Shown: positions 1 through 10,165 of the stretch, piece by piece
Layout of the letters: the number at the start of each line of letters is the position of its first letter
Position numbering within the stretch: the first letter of the stretch is position 1
Assembly: GCA_902563335.1 (NCBI GenBank)
Contig: CACEWU010000001.1
Span: forward strand, 1-64,000
DNA: 64,000 nucleotides
Reading direction: 5' to 3'
Origin: an uncultured Prochlorococcus sp.
Lineage (GTDB): Bacteria > Cyanobacteriota > Cyanobacteriia > PCC-6307 > Cyanobiaceae
The notes under the pieces: model-generated
Seen by the model: the letters and a program-made list of their open reading frames with translations, nothing else
Databases searched by the model: none
Told to the model about the DNA's origin: nothing
Position numbers and translations under genes: made by a program

Positions 1-1448
1 TTGTAATTGCCTGTTCCAATGTGGAAGTAACTACGCAGTCTTGATTTTTCTTTTCGAATTACTAAAGTAATTTTTGTATGTGTTTTTAATCCTAGTACAC
101 CATAAACGACATGTACACCTGATTGTTCAAGATGTCGTGCCCATTGAATATTATTGTCCTCGTCAAAGCGTGCTTTTAATTCTACAAGTGCCATGACTTG
201 TTTTCCGTTCTCTGCTGCTCTGATTAAGGCAGCAATGATTTGGGAATCTTTAGATACACGATAAAGTGTCATTTTTATTGCCATTACTGATGGATCATCC
301 GCAGATTGTTTTATAAACTCTTCTACGGAGGTTGAAAAAAGGTCATAAGGGTGATGCACTAATAAGTCTTTTCGTTTAATTATTGAAAAGATGCTTTGAA
401 ATTCTTCTTTTTTGATAGAGCCATCTTCAAGTAATCCACGTTGACTATTTTTTAGCTCCTTTAGCGTTGACCCGTTGTGTGGAGAAAACTTTAAATGTGA
501 TGCTTCAAGTTTCATTAATTCAAATAGTTCATCTAATCCAATTAAATTATTAATTTTATAAAGATCTGCCTCTTGTATATCCATTCCATCCATTAATAGA
601 TTTAAAAGATTCTCAGGCATGTTGTGTGACACTTCTATTCGAACGACTTCTCCACCCATACGTCGCTTTCGTAAACCTTCTTCGAGTGCGATCATCAAAT
701 CATCTGCTTCAATATCTCGAAGTTCTAGGTCAGCATCACGTGTGACACGAAAAAAGTAATGTGATTCAATTTTCATTCCTGGAAAGAGTAAATGTAAATT
801 GAATGCAACAACTTCTTCTATTGCTACTAAAGATTTTATTGGTTGATCATCTTTTTGAGAGTAGTCAGTTGGAATAGCGATAAACCTCGACATTGTCTTC
901 TGAGGTACTTTGACTCTTGCGAATTGTATCTGTGATGTTTCTGGATCAGAAATAAATGCAGCTATGTTCAAACTTAAATTGCTTACAAATGGAAAAGGAT
1001 GGGCGGGGTCAACTGCTAAGGGAGTGAGGACAGGGAAGATAGCTGTTGAAAAATAATTGTCAATCCATCTACGCTCACGTTTATCAAGCTCGTTATAGTT
1101 TAATAGGTTAATCTTTTCTTTTTTCAGTTGATTTTTTAGCTTTAAGTAATGCTCTTGTTGCTTATCTACAAGAGGTATAATTTGATTCCTGATTCTTTTT
1201 AGCTGTTCTGTAGGAGTTTGACCATCTTCGCTTTTTTTAGTGACACCAGCCTCCACTTGTGATTTTAATGAGGCCACACGAACCATAAAGAATTCGTCGA
1301 GATTATTACTAAAGATCGCGCTAAATTTAGCTTGTTCCAGTAATGGAGTTCTAGGATCAAATGCTTGTTCTAAAACCCTTTTATTGAAGTTGATCCAGCT
1401 AAGCTCTCTATTCAAATAGAGTTTTTCAGTTGCAAAATCTTTATCCAT
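1..1448 (-). CDS. ppk1: Polyphosphate kinase 1, partial (C-terminus beyond window)
   Basis: Polyphosphate kinase reversibly transfers the gamma phosphate of ATP onto inorganic polyphosphate, the cell's phosphate and energy store. The reading frame starts at ATG 1448 and runs open to the window edge, giving about 482 residues of a protein usually near 700. The N-terminus reads LYLNRELSWINFN followed by NNLDEFFMVRVA, both typical of Ppk1. The last codons give YFHIGTGNYN, the segment holding the phosphorylated catalytic histidine of the family (His435 in E. coli numbering, from family knowledge). The C-terminal phospholipase-D-like domain is cut off by the window end, not by mutation. Next to it lies a 356-base gap and then a divergent acetyltransferase gene. 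Confidence 0.95.
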   Translation of the reverse strand, partial: MDKDFATEKLYLNRELSWINFNKRVLEQAFDPRTPLLEQAKFSAIFSNNLDEFFMVRVASLKSQVEAGVTKKSEDGQTPTEQLKRIRNQIIPLVDKQQEHYLKLKNQLKKEKINLLNYNELDKRERRWIDNYFSTAIFPVLTPLAVDPAHPFPFVSNLSLNIAAFISDPETSQIQFARVKVPQKTMSRFIAIPTDYSQKDDQPIKSLVAIEEVVAFNLHLLFPGMKIESHYFFRVTRDADLELRDIEADDLMIALEEGLRKRRMGGEVVRIEVSHNMPENLLNLLMDGMDIQEADLYKINNLIGLDELFELMKLEASHLKFSPHNGSTLKELKNSQRGLLEDGSIKKEEFQSIFSIIKRKDLLVHHPYDLFSTSVEEFIKQSADDPSVMAIKMTLYRVSKDSQIIAALIRAAENGKQVMALVELKARFDEDNNIQWARHLEQSGVHVVYGVLGLKTHTKITLVIRKEKSRLRSYFHIGTGNY

Positions 1449-1804
1449 TAGACTATCTGTTTGATTGTGTTAGACCTGGAAAAGCAAAAGGAGTGTTATC
1501 TGAATATAGTGCCTAGCTAAGGAAACCAAGGCCTAAAGCTATGAAAACAGGTCAAAAAGTTTTTAAAAGTTCTTCTTTCAAAATGATCGCTTAAGGTTTT
1601 TAGTCAATCACAGGTTATTTTTTAAAATTAACTTTCATACGAATTGCCTAGAATAAAGATGATTGTTTTCAAGAGGATTGGCTATAGCTTTATTAATACT
1701 CATAGCAGCGCAGGAAGGTTTTCCTGTGTTCACTTAGTTATAGTCAACATGAATTTTAGTATTCTGAATATGATTAGATGAACACCTTTGAGATTGCGAT
1801 TTAG
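1449..1804. other. Intergenic region between ppk1 and the acetyltransferase
   Basis: This 356-base stretch separates two divergent genes and must carry both promoters, but I could not fix a -10/-35 pair. A short inverted repeat, CAGGAA / TTCCTG with a 4-base loop, lies at 1711-1726. A 40-codon frame begins at ATG 1660 but has no clear ribosome binding site or recognisable sequence, so I do not call it a gene. Confidence 0.5.
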
Positions 1805-2278
1805 ATGGTAAGGAGTTTTGATCTGAGACCAATCAGGAGAACCGACTCTCTTTCAGTGAAGGAAGTATATGTTGATGCCATTGAGTCTCTGGGTGCTAAT
1901 TTTTATACTAAAAGTCAAATTCAAGCGTGGGCTTCATTAGCTTGGTTGCCTGGTGTTCTTGATCGAGCACTTAAAGAAGGGAGTGGTTGGTTGATTGCCG
2001 CTAGAGATGATGTTCAGGCATTCGCCTTGCGATATCCTCTTAATCGATTGGCTTTACTTTATTGTCGCGGTTGTTCGAGTCGTTGTGGATATGCAACTAC
2101 CTTGATTGAGAGAGTGGAGGCAGATGCTCATCGCGAAGGCTATAAGTCTTTAACCACAGAAGCTAGTTTCTTTAGTTATCCATTACTTTTAAAATTGGGA
2201 TGGACTATTGTGAGACCAGAAATCATTGAGATCGGTGGAGTTAGTTTTGATCGATTTCGTATGCAAAAAAATCTTTAA
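1805..2278 (+). CDS. GNAT-family N-acetyltransferase
   Basis: A 157-residue protein with the layout of a GNAT acetyltransferase, which moves an acetyl group from acetyl-CoA onto an amine. The N-terminal part (LRPIRRTDSLSVKEVYVDAI) fits the first strand and helix. The stretch around residues 92-110 (RGCSSRCGYATTLIERVEAD) sits where GNATs have the acetyl-CoA loop, though the usual Q/RxxGxG/A is only loosely kept. The end (FFSYPLLLKLGW) matches the common 'A..FY.k.GF' motif. The substrate cannot be told. Its stop is 8 bases from the convergent end of the TrpD2-like gene. The start is the first ATG in frame and has no strong Shine-Dalgarno. Confidence 0.75.
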   Translation: MVRSFDLRPIRRTDSLSVKEVYVDAIESLGANFYTKSQIQAWASLAWLPGVLDRALKEGSGWLIAARDDVQAFALRYPLNRLALLYCRGCSSRCGYATTLIERVEADAHREGYKSLTTEASFFSYPLLLKLGWTIVRPEIIEIGGVSFDRFRMQKNL

Positions 2279-2286
2279 TAGACCTT

Positions 2287-3351
2287 TTAGAGATTTTTTC
2301 TCCAGGAGATTAGTTGCTTTAGGGTTGATCCACCTGACCCTGAAGACATGATTGCTTGGGCTCTATCAATTCCTTCTTGAAGACTTTTTGATATTCCACT
2401 AAGCCATAAATAGACACCTGCATTCCATTGCAATGCATTTTTTAAGGGACCTTGATTTTCTAGAGCTTGGATGGCAATTTTGCTCCAATTCTTTAAATTG
2501 CTCCATGTAACATCGTCCCCGTAGCAATTATGTTTATGTGGTTGTAAGATTAAGCGTTCAGGTTGATAATTACGTACTCGTGCTGCTATACATGTTCGGC
2601 TTGTTGGAAGATCTGTGCTCCCTTCTAAGCCTTTTGTGGTAACAACATTTGTTGTTTGACTAAGTTCCAGTGCTTTCCATGCTCTTTCTTCAGTAGGTGG
2701 GTGAACAAAGCCACTAACCAGTAGATGTTCTCCATGATGAGCAGTCCAAATAAGCTCCATACTCGCTATTGGTGGCCGCTTACCTATTTCTTCTCGATAT
2801 ATGATGAGATTGTCTGCTAAGGGAAAGTGATCCGGTTGAGAAATAACAGCTAATCCATAGTCATTAAAACCAGTTTGTACTTGTTGTAGAGATAAATTGT
2901 TGAGATTGAGCCCAAGAGATCCAAATAACTCCGAAGTAGTTACGCCATATTTAGTCGGCATTCGCTTCCCTCCATGTAGTACCACTGGTTGGCCAGCACT
3001 AATGAGGATTAGAGTTGTAAGAGGGTAAATAGGTGAAGTTCGATTCCGACCGTCAAACGGCATGCAAAAACAGATTGGTGGTTGATGAGCTTTTTTTGAG
3101 GTGAGTTTTGGTCCAAGTTTGATATATGTGTCAAGCATGCCAGCAAGTTCTTGCGGCTCAGGACGACGAATTCGATGGGCAATCATGAATGCTCCGATTT
3201 GCGCTGGAGTGGCTTGAGCTGTCAGCATTAGCTCTAGAGCTTCTGCAGCTTCTTTACGACTCATTCCGCGACCGGTATGTACTCCACTTCCAATCTTGCG
3301 TAGATAAGACTTGAAGCGATCTTTGCTGGGAATTTGTGAGTTATCAGTCAT
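2287..3351 (-). CDS. Anthranilate phosphoribosyltransferase family protein (TrpD2/YbiB-like)
   Basis: A 354-residue protein with the TrpD fold: an N-terminal helical domain (EALELMLTAQATPAQIGAFMIAHRIR, about residues 38-65) and a C-terminal alpha/beta domain. True TrpD has a GTGGD PRPP loop and a KHGNR motif. Here the matching places read PFDGRNRTSPIYP and LHGGKRMPTKYG, so the catalytic loop is not kept. That is the pattern of the TrpD2 branch (E. coli YbiB), which is reported to bind nucleic acid and lacks the tryptophan enzyme activity. No other trp genes are nearby. It is probably not a tryptophan biosynthesis enzyme despite the usual family name. Confidence 0.8.
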   Translation of the reverse strand: MTDNSQIPSKDRFKSYLRKIGSGVHTGRGMSRKEAAEALELMLTAQATPAQIGAFMIAHRIRRPEPQELAGMLDTYIKLGPKLTSKKAHQPPICFCMPFDGRNRTSPIYPLTTLILISAGQPVVLHGGKRMPTKYGVTTSELFGSLGLNLNNLSLQQVQTGFNDYGLAVISQPDHFPLADNLIIYREEIGKRPPIASMELIWTAHHGEHLLVSGFVHPPTEERAWKALELSQTTNVVTTKGLEGSTDLPTSRTCIAARVRNYQPERLILQPHKHNCYGDDVTWSNLKNWSKIAIQALENQGPLKNALQWNAGVYLWLSGISKSLQEGIDRAQAIMSSGSGGSTLKQLISWRKNL

Positions 3352-3492
3352 TTTATTGATTGAATTTCGTGGAGGGAATTTGTTTATAGATAGAAGAGCC
3401 TATAAAGTATTTATTGAGAATACTTAGATAATTCATGTTGGCTTTGTAGGTCTTGATTGTTTTATTTACTTTTCGATGCAATTTTATAGCTT

Positions 3493-3699
3493 TTAGTGGA
3501 ACATTGTTTCGGTTAACCTGTACTGGCTATTTAGTTGCTTCGTTGCAACTAAATAGCCGTCTTCCCTTTGGAAGGGTTTGAAAAATTGAGATGAAGGTAG
3601 CTTACTTTTTTCTGTTCTAATGCTGTCGAGAGCCATTAGCGTTGCGCAGGTAATTTCTTCAGATCTTGACATGGCTAATTCGCTGAGCTTGTCGGTCAT
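3493..3699 (-). CDS. Small hypothetical protein; true start unclear
   Basis: From the first ATG this encodes 68 residues (MTDKLSELAMSRSEEITCAT...). The same frame stays open a further 220 bases upstream, to a TAA near 3918, and reads like protein just before the ATG (ITDTRDSIVIATIKVLQRRDG), but holds no ATG, GTG or TTG. So either translation begins at 3699, or an unusual start is used, or a frameshift separates it from an ATG at 3809 in another frame (MPIGRRRAKKRK). The last third of the frame is crossed by a perfect 14-bp inverted repeat at 3525-3558. I do not recognise the family. The overlapping plus-strand frame at 3620-3811 looks like a shadow. Confidence 0.4.
   Translation of the reverse strand: MTDKLSELAMSRSEEITCATLMALDSIRTEKSKLPSSQFFKPFQREDGYLVATKQLNSQYRLTETMFH
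3525..3558. repeat. Perfect 14-bp inverted repeat (hairpin)
   Basis: Arms GGCTATTTAGTTGC (3525-3538) and GCAACTAAATAGCC (3545-3558) match exactly around the 6-base loop TTCGTT. A second small hairpin, CTTCC / GGAAG, follows at 3562-3575. Neither strand has a clear T-run after the stem, so a simple rho-independent terminator is not obvious. It could be part of a structured RNA or a transcription end for the small minus-strand gene it overlaps. Confidence 0.75.
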
Positions 3700-3955
3700 A
3701 GATATTCCATCACGTCTTTGTAGTACCTTAATTGTTGCAATTACTATTGAATCACGTGTGTCAGTAATAAGTGTTTCCGTTTCTTTGCTCGACGCCGACC
3801 TATTGGCATGACACTTGAAATTCTTGATGTTAATAACTTCATCATTTCTTGTGCAATCGATCTGTGGCGGTTGATACAGAATCCAGTTAGAGGTAGCTAT
3901 AGAAGAGAGTTGCCTTTAATGATCTTGATTATTTCTATATCGATCATTGTTTGTT

Positions 3956-4741
3956 ATGTCTGAAGCAGGAAAAGGAACTGTATATCTTGTTGGTGCTGGA
4001 CCTGGTGATCCGGATTTATTGACTGTCAAGGCAAAGCGTTTGTTAGGTGAATGTGGCGGAATCCTTTATGACTCATTAGTTCCTAATGAGATACTTGAAT
4101 TAGTGCCTGATTCTTGTGAGTCTCGCTTTGTTGGAAAGAGGCGAGGTCACCATTCTTTGCCTCAATCAAAAACCAACAATATTCTTTTGGAAATGGCTCA
4201 ACGCCATTCGTGTGTAGTGCGCTTGAAGGGAGGAGACCCTTTTTTATTTGGCCGTGGGGCTGAAGAAGCTGCATTTTTGGTTAGTCGTGGAGTATCCGTG
4301 GAAGTCGTCCCAGGAGTTACTGCTGGCATTGCAGCTCCTGCTTATGTGGGTATCCCTGTTACCCATCGATTGGCGGGATCTTCCATTACTTTTGTTACGG
4401 GGCATGAGGGGATTGACAAAAGACGACCTTTGGTTAATTGGCAAGCGCTTGCACGTGCATGTGATGGATTAGTGATTTATATGGGATTACATAATTTGCG
4501 TCATATTGTTGACGAGTTGATTGCTGGTGGATTGGATCCAGCAACTTCTTGTGCGGTGATTCAACAGGGCACTGTGGTTGGTCAACGATGTGTGAAAGCA
4601 AGGCTTGACCAGCTCTTGTGCAAGGTACAGAGTGAGAAGCTTTTGTCACCTTCTATAGTATTTATTGGTGCTGCAGTTGATTTTCAAGTGGAGGCATGTT
4701 CTCCTTCTCCAGCAAATGTCACTATGCCAATCCCTTTTTAG
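3956..4741 (+). CDS. cobA: Uroporphyrinogen-III C-methyltransferase
   Basis: This SUMT enzyme uses two S-adenosylmethionine molecules to methylate uroporphyrinogen III at C2 and C7, giving precorrin-2 for siroheme and cobalamin. Both family signatures are present: GAGPGDPDLLTVKA near residue 13 and RLKGGDPFLFGRGAEE near residue 89, plus VVPGVTAG. From ATG 3956 it has 261 residues, the normal length for a stand-alone SUMT, with no CysG oxidase/chelatase part. A TTG at 3947 is in frame but adds only three residues; ATG 3956 is preferred. Its stop lies at the convergent end of pabC, overlapping by four bases. Confidence 0.95.
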   Translation: MSEAGKGTVYLVGAGPGDPDLLTVKAKRLLGECGGILYDSLVPNEILELVPDSCESRFVGKRRGHHSLPQSKTNNILLEMAQRHSCVVRLKGGDPFLFGRGAEEAAFLVSRGVSVEVVPGVTAGIAAPAYVGIPVTHRLAGSSITFVTGHEGIDKRRPLVNWQALARACDGLVIYMGLHNLRHIVDELIAGGLDPATSCAVIQQGTVVGQRCVKARLDQLLCKVQSEKLLSPSIVFIGAAVDFQVEACSPSPANVTMPIPF

Positions 4742-5586
4742 TGCTTCTTTTTGGATATCAATTCATACCAGAACTCTTGGTAATTACTCCATATAGGTAG
4801 ATTTTGATTATTGACTTTAGTAATTGGCCGACAGCTAAGACTATTGATGAGGAGCCATTGGTCTCTTGGTTCTGGTTTGGCTGAAAGTTTAACTTCATGA
4901 ACGACTCCTTTTTGTATCCCTTGTTGTCGCATGACACCTGGAAGGCAACCACTTGATAGGTGTGGAGTTAATAAGTCAGAATTACGCCTGATAATTATAT
5001 TTGCCGTAGAACTGCAGCATAATTCACCATTTGTGCTTAACAGTAGAGCTTCATCATATCCTGAGAGTTTTGCTTCTCGTCGAGCTTGTATTGACTGACT
5101 GTAAGCAAAGGTTTTGCATTGGCTAATACGACTGTTCGCATTTCGTCGTTCTTGACAACTAATCATTGTTGATAATGGGCTAAAGCATGGTTTATATGAG
5201 TTGAATTCCATCCAAAATCTGTGTTCCTTAGCCTTAGGTATGCCTATAGGAAGATCGATACCTCTTTGCTCGTGATCACCTCGACTCCAGTTCAACCGAA
5301 CAATGCCACTATTGGTCATTAGTGATTGATGTTGAATACCTTCTTCAATTAATGGTTCTAACCACTCCATTTTTGGAGGTTGTGCCATTCCTAAAAGAGT
5401 TGCACATTTTTGCCAACGATTTAAATGTTCTTTAAGGAGAACAGGCTTGTGATCAAGGATGAGAATTGTCTCAAATATTCCATCGCTATGATTTAAGCCC
5501 CGATCGCTAAGGGGAAGATCGAGCTTATGGATTGAATCCCATTGACCATCAATCCATCCAAATCGTTGATGTTCAATCAAATTCAT
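4738..5586 (-). CDS. pabC: Aminodeoxychorismate lyase-like class IV aminotransferase
   Basis: A PLP enzyme of fold type IV, expected to split 4-amino-4-deoxychorismate into p-aminobenzoate and pyruvate for folate. The class IV layout is seen: an N-terminal stretch ending LPLSDRGLNHSDGIFET, the PLP lysine in ISQCKTFAYSQSIQAR, and GYDEALLLSTNGELCCSSTANI downstream. I set the start at ATG 5586 because it forms an ATGA overlap with the stop of pabB, a sign of translational coupling; an in-frame ATG at 5619 lies inside pabB. Class IV transaminases are hard to tell apart by sequence, but the pairing with pabB makes PabC much more likely than a branched-chain aminotransferase. Confidence 0.87.
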   Translation of the reverse strand: MNLIEHQRFGWIDGQWDSIHKLDLPLSDRGLNHSDGIFETILILDHKPVLLKEHLNRWQKCATLLGMAQPPKMEWLEPLIEEGIQHQSLMTNSGIVRLNWSRGDHEQRGIDLPIGIPKAKEHRFWMEFNSYKPCFSPLSTMISCQERRNANSRISQCKTFAYSQSIQARREAKLSGYDEALLLSTNGELCCSSTANIIIRRNSDLLTPHLSSGCLPGVMRQQGIQKGVVHEVKLSAKPEPRDQWLLINSLSCRPITKVNNQNLPIWSNYQEFWYELISKKKH

Positions 5587-6923
5587 ACTAAAGCATTTAA
5601 TAAAGGCATTAACTTCCATTGCAATTCTTCTGCTTCATTTGTTGGGTCGGAATCTGCAACGATTCCGCAGCCTGCATTGGCACGTAATGTTTTTCCTTTC
5701 AACATTAAGGAGCGAATGAGAATACTGCTATCAAAAACTCCATTCCAGTCAATATGTAAAAGAGATCCACAATATGGTCCTCGTGCTGTAGGTTCTAGCT
5801 CATGCAATCGTTTGCATGCTCTTAATTTTGGTGCACCAGTAATAGACCCTCCCGGCCAGCAAGCTTGGAGAAGGTCCACCCATGTTTTATTGGATTGAAG
5901 GCATCCTGTGATAACAGAAGTTAGATGATGAACTTGGCGGTAACTTTCAAGTCCTACTAATTGGTTCACTTGGATAGATCCTGGTTTACATACTCTTCCA
6001 AGATCATTTCTTAAAAGGTCGACGATCATGATGTTTTCTGCTCTATCTTTTGCGCTGCATATAAGATCGATAGCCATATCAGCATCTCTTTCAGGATCAG
6101 GATATCTTGGCCGAGTGCCTTTGATTGGTCTTGTTTCTACTTCTCCAGTTGGTAGTGCTTTCAGGAAACGTTCCGGAGATGCTGAGAGTATGGCCTCCCC
6201 TTTTGCCGCATCTGCACCAATTATCATTCCAGCAAATGGAGCTGGACAATGATGTCTAAGCCGTTGAAATAGATTAATTGGAGAATTGGCTTCCGGTAAG
6301 GATGTCGTGCAGCAAGCAGTGAGATTTGCTTGGAATATATCCCCAGTAGCTATCCAATCTTGGATACGCTCGACGTCATGAGTGAATTGTTGCTTGCTTG
6401 TCAACCATTCCCAAGAATTGATAGGAACTCCTATTTCTTTGTTTTTTGGAGGAGATAATTTTGAATTATCTATACCTTGAGTGTCAGGTTTGATTTTTTC
6501 TAGCCATTTGAAAAGTTGTCGTATTCGGTTTTCATCACATCCTTCAATCCACAGTTCTTTTTTTTGAAGATCGAACCGAAAGATTGGATCATGACGTGCG
6601 ATCCAGAGTGTGGCCATCTCGTCTGATTTCCAAGGATTCTGTGGCTCAATCCAAGCGGCAGCCTCATAACTCAGCCAACCACTCCAGTGTCCTGGCTCAA
6701 GATGCTTAAGGACATCAAATGGATTAGTTGCGTTTGGGTTATTTGGTAGACCCCGACAACAAATTTGATTTACTGGATCAATTGCCAATGTGACCCATCG
6801 TCCTAATTCACTTCCATCACCATCTAGCCAGATGAAGCCAGCTTCTCCCCAGACTTCAATGAGTTTTTTAGCAAGGTCAGTGGGGTCAAGCCAGCGACAA
6901 CGCTTTCGAGTAATAGAGATCAC
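5583..6923 (-). CDS. pabB: Aminodeoxychorismate synthase component I
   Basis: A 446-residue chorismate-binding enzyme of the PabB/TrpE family that aminates chorismate for p-aminobenzoate and folate synthesis. The motif ETRPIKGTRPR at residues 263-273 carries the lysine of PIKGT that marks PabB; TrpE has PIAGT. The chorismate-site stretch DRAENIMIVDLLRNDLGRVC follows at 293-312, with AGCGIVADSDPTNEAEE near the C-terminus. No glutamine amidotransferase partner (pabA/trpG) lies next to it, so that subunit must be encoded elsewhere. It sits directly upstream of pabC with a 4-base overlap and 5 bases downstream of queC. Confidence 0.93.
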   Translation of the reverse strand: MISITRKRCRWLDPTDLAKKLIEVWGEAGFIWLDGDGSELGRWVTLAIDPVNQICCRGLPNNPNATNPFDVLKHLEPGHWSGWLSYEAAAWIEPQNPWKSDEMATLWIARHDPIFRFDLQKKELWIEGCDENRIRQLFKWLEKIKPDTQGIDNSKLSPPKNKEIGVPINSWEWLTSKQQFTHDVERIQDWIATGDIFQANLTACCTTSLPEANSPINLFQRLRHHCPAPFAGMIIGADAAKGEAILSASPERFLKALPTGEVETRPIKGTRPRYPDPERDADMAIDLICSAKDRAENIMIVDLLRNDLGRVCKPGSIQVNQLVGLESYRQVHHLTSVITGCLQSNKTWVDLLQACWPGGSITGAPKLRACKRLHELEPTARGPYCGSLLHIDWNGVFDSSILIRSLMLKGKTLRANAGCGIVADSDPTNEAEELQWKLMPLLNALV

Positions 6924-6928
6924 GATGT

Positions 6929-7627
6929 TCAGTTATTGCATAGGTCTGTACGACCTAATGTTTTCAATGCCGAATTACGGATGCGGCAGCTGTCACAGAC
7001 TCCACATGGTTTATGACCACCTTCGTAACAGCTCCAAGTTTGTTCTATAGGAACTTTCAGCCTTATTGCCTCTTGAATAATCTCTAGTTTGTTTAAATCT
7101 ATGAGAGGAGCCCAAAGTTGTATGCCATTTCCTTCTCGTCCAGTTTTGCTAGCAAGATCAGCGAGTATTTGATAGGCCTTGAGATAATCAGGTCTACAAT
7201 CTGGATAACCTGAGTAATCCATTGCATTAATACCTAGTAATACCTGATTTGCATTTCGAGCTTCTGCAAGGCTCAGTCCAATAGCAATAAATACAGTGTT
7301 TCTGCCTGGCACATAAGTATTTGGAATAAGACCTTCTACTAAGCCTGCATTCGGAATTGTTTGATTAAGGTCAGTGAGTGATGAACCTCCCCAGCTCCCT
7401 AAGTTGATATTGATTACTTGATGTTCTTTGATCTTAAAATAACTGGCCAATTTAGCGGCAGCTTTTAATTCACGCTGATGTCTTTGACCATAGTTAAATG
7501 AGAGTGCTATGACTTCATTACCTTTTTCAATTGCAATTGCTATTGCAGTAGCAGAGTCGAGTCCTCCAGAGAGCAATGCTATCGTTTTTTGTCTAGTCAT
7601 TTGAGACATTTGTTTGGAGGAAGCCAT
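6929..7627 (-). CDS. queC: 7-cyano-7-deazaguanine synthase
   Basis: QueC converts 7-carboxy-7-deazaguanine to preQ0 with ATP and ammonia on the way to queuosine in tRNA. The PP-loop ATP pyrophosphatase motif [12 protein letters not shown] is near the N-terminus, and the zinc site [15 protein letters not shown] is near the C-terminus. The frame can start at TTG 7654 or at ATGs 7627, 7609 or 7600. None has a clear ribosome binding site; I use the first ATG, but family members often begin only a few residues before the PP-loop, so 7600 is possible. It lies 5 bases upstream of pabB and follows queE with a short gap, so the queuosine genes are clustered. Confidence 0.94.
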   Translation of the reverse strand: MASSKQMSQMTRQKTIALLSGGLDSATAIAIAIEKGNEVIALSFNYGQRHQRELKAAAKLASYFKIKEHQVININLGSWGGSSLTDLNQTIPNAGLVEGLIPNTYVPGRNTVFIAIGLSLAEARNANQVLLGINAMDYSGYPDCRPDYLKAYQILADLASKTGREGNGIQLWAPLIDLNKLEIIQEAIRLKVPIEQTWSCYEGGHKPCGVCDSCRIRNSALKTLGRTDLCNN

Positions 7628-7711
7628 TGCATGATTTGTACTGAATTTGTACAAGTGTTGTCTTGCGATTAAGTCAGGGCTTATTCATAGTTATAACTTT
7701 ATTTGTAGTGG

Positions 7712-8350
7712 TTATAGAATTGCTAGCCATTTATGGGTTTGCATACTCAATCTCCATTGTGAATTAGCTTTTACGTGTTCTAATGCAAGATTATGGCCTT
7801 GACTGCTTCCCCATCCTGGCTGAAGGAAAAGTAAGGGACTGTTTTTTTCTCTAATCGCGGCTTTGGCCATTGCTTCAGCAAAGAGAAGATCTTCTGGATC
7901 ATGAATGACTACTTTGAGTTCATGACAAGCAGCTAGTAATTGTATTTTTGGTGGTGCATGACGTTTTGGAGATAATGTAATCCAATTTGGATCCCCACTA
8001 ATTGCATCAACGCCACTGGTCTCAACATGTATTGCTATTGGTGGGGATCCTGTGAGTCGAGCCTGGTCTCTTATTGCATCACAAAGTGGAGAGAGATTGT
8101 GATGTAGTGGTTCTCCACCAGTGATAACTAAGAAAGCTGCTCCATTTGTCCATGCATTAATTGTGGCTTTACAAAGCTTGTTGATAGTTATTTGTGGATG
8201 ATTGTTGGCATTCCAGGATTCTTTGGTGTCACACCAGTTGCAACCAACTTTGCAACTCCCGAGTCTTATAAAGAAGGCACTACGACCTGTATGTGCTCCT
8301 TCTCCTTGAATTGAATGGAAGCATTCAACTAAAGGTAGTGTGGATTCCAT
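7712..8350 (-). CDS. queE: 7-carboxy-7-deazaguanine synthase (radical SAM)
   Basis: QueE is a radical SAM enzyme that makes the 7-deazaguanine core from 6-carboxytetrahydropterin. The iron-sulfur motif is seen as CKVGCNWC (C-x3-C-x2-C) near residue 33, followed by TKESW. The SAM-binding GGEPL lies near residue 79 and the substrate-side FHSIQGEGAHTGRSAFFIRLG at residues 12-32. The length of 212 residues is normal. Its start codon abuts the pyrG stop exactly (8350/8351), so the two are very likely co-transcribed, with queC next in line downstream. Confidence 0.95.
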   Translation of the reverse strand: MESTLPLVECFHSIQGEGAHTGRSAFFIRLGSCKVGCNWCDTKESWNANNHPQITINKLCKATINAWTNGAAFLVITGGEPLHHNLSPLCDAIRDQARLTGSPPIAIHVETSGVDAISGDPNWITLSPKRHAPPKIQLLAACHELKVVIHDPEDLLFAEAMAKAAIREKNSPLLFLQPGWGSSQGHNLALEHVKANSQWRLSMQTHKWLAIL

Positions 8351-10039
<1,689 letters not shown>

Positions 10040-10165
10040 TTACGGTAACTCGATGATCTGCAAGGCCAAGTAAAACCACGAGTTTTTTGATTAAAGGTAT
10101 TTTTTCTTCCAAAGAATCCTTTGAGAGGTGGTTTTTGTAATGAGTTTTGGCATTTCTTCTTTGGT

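Noticed and set aside
3620..3811. Plus-strand frame of 63 codons
   Set aside because: Ser/Val-rich and without motif; it overlaps the more protein-like minus-strand frame.
3947..3955. TTG start for cobA
   Set aside because: ATG 3956 is only three codons on and fits the family better.
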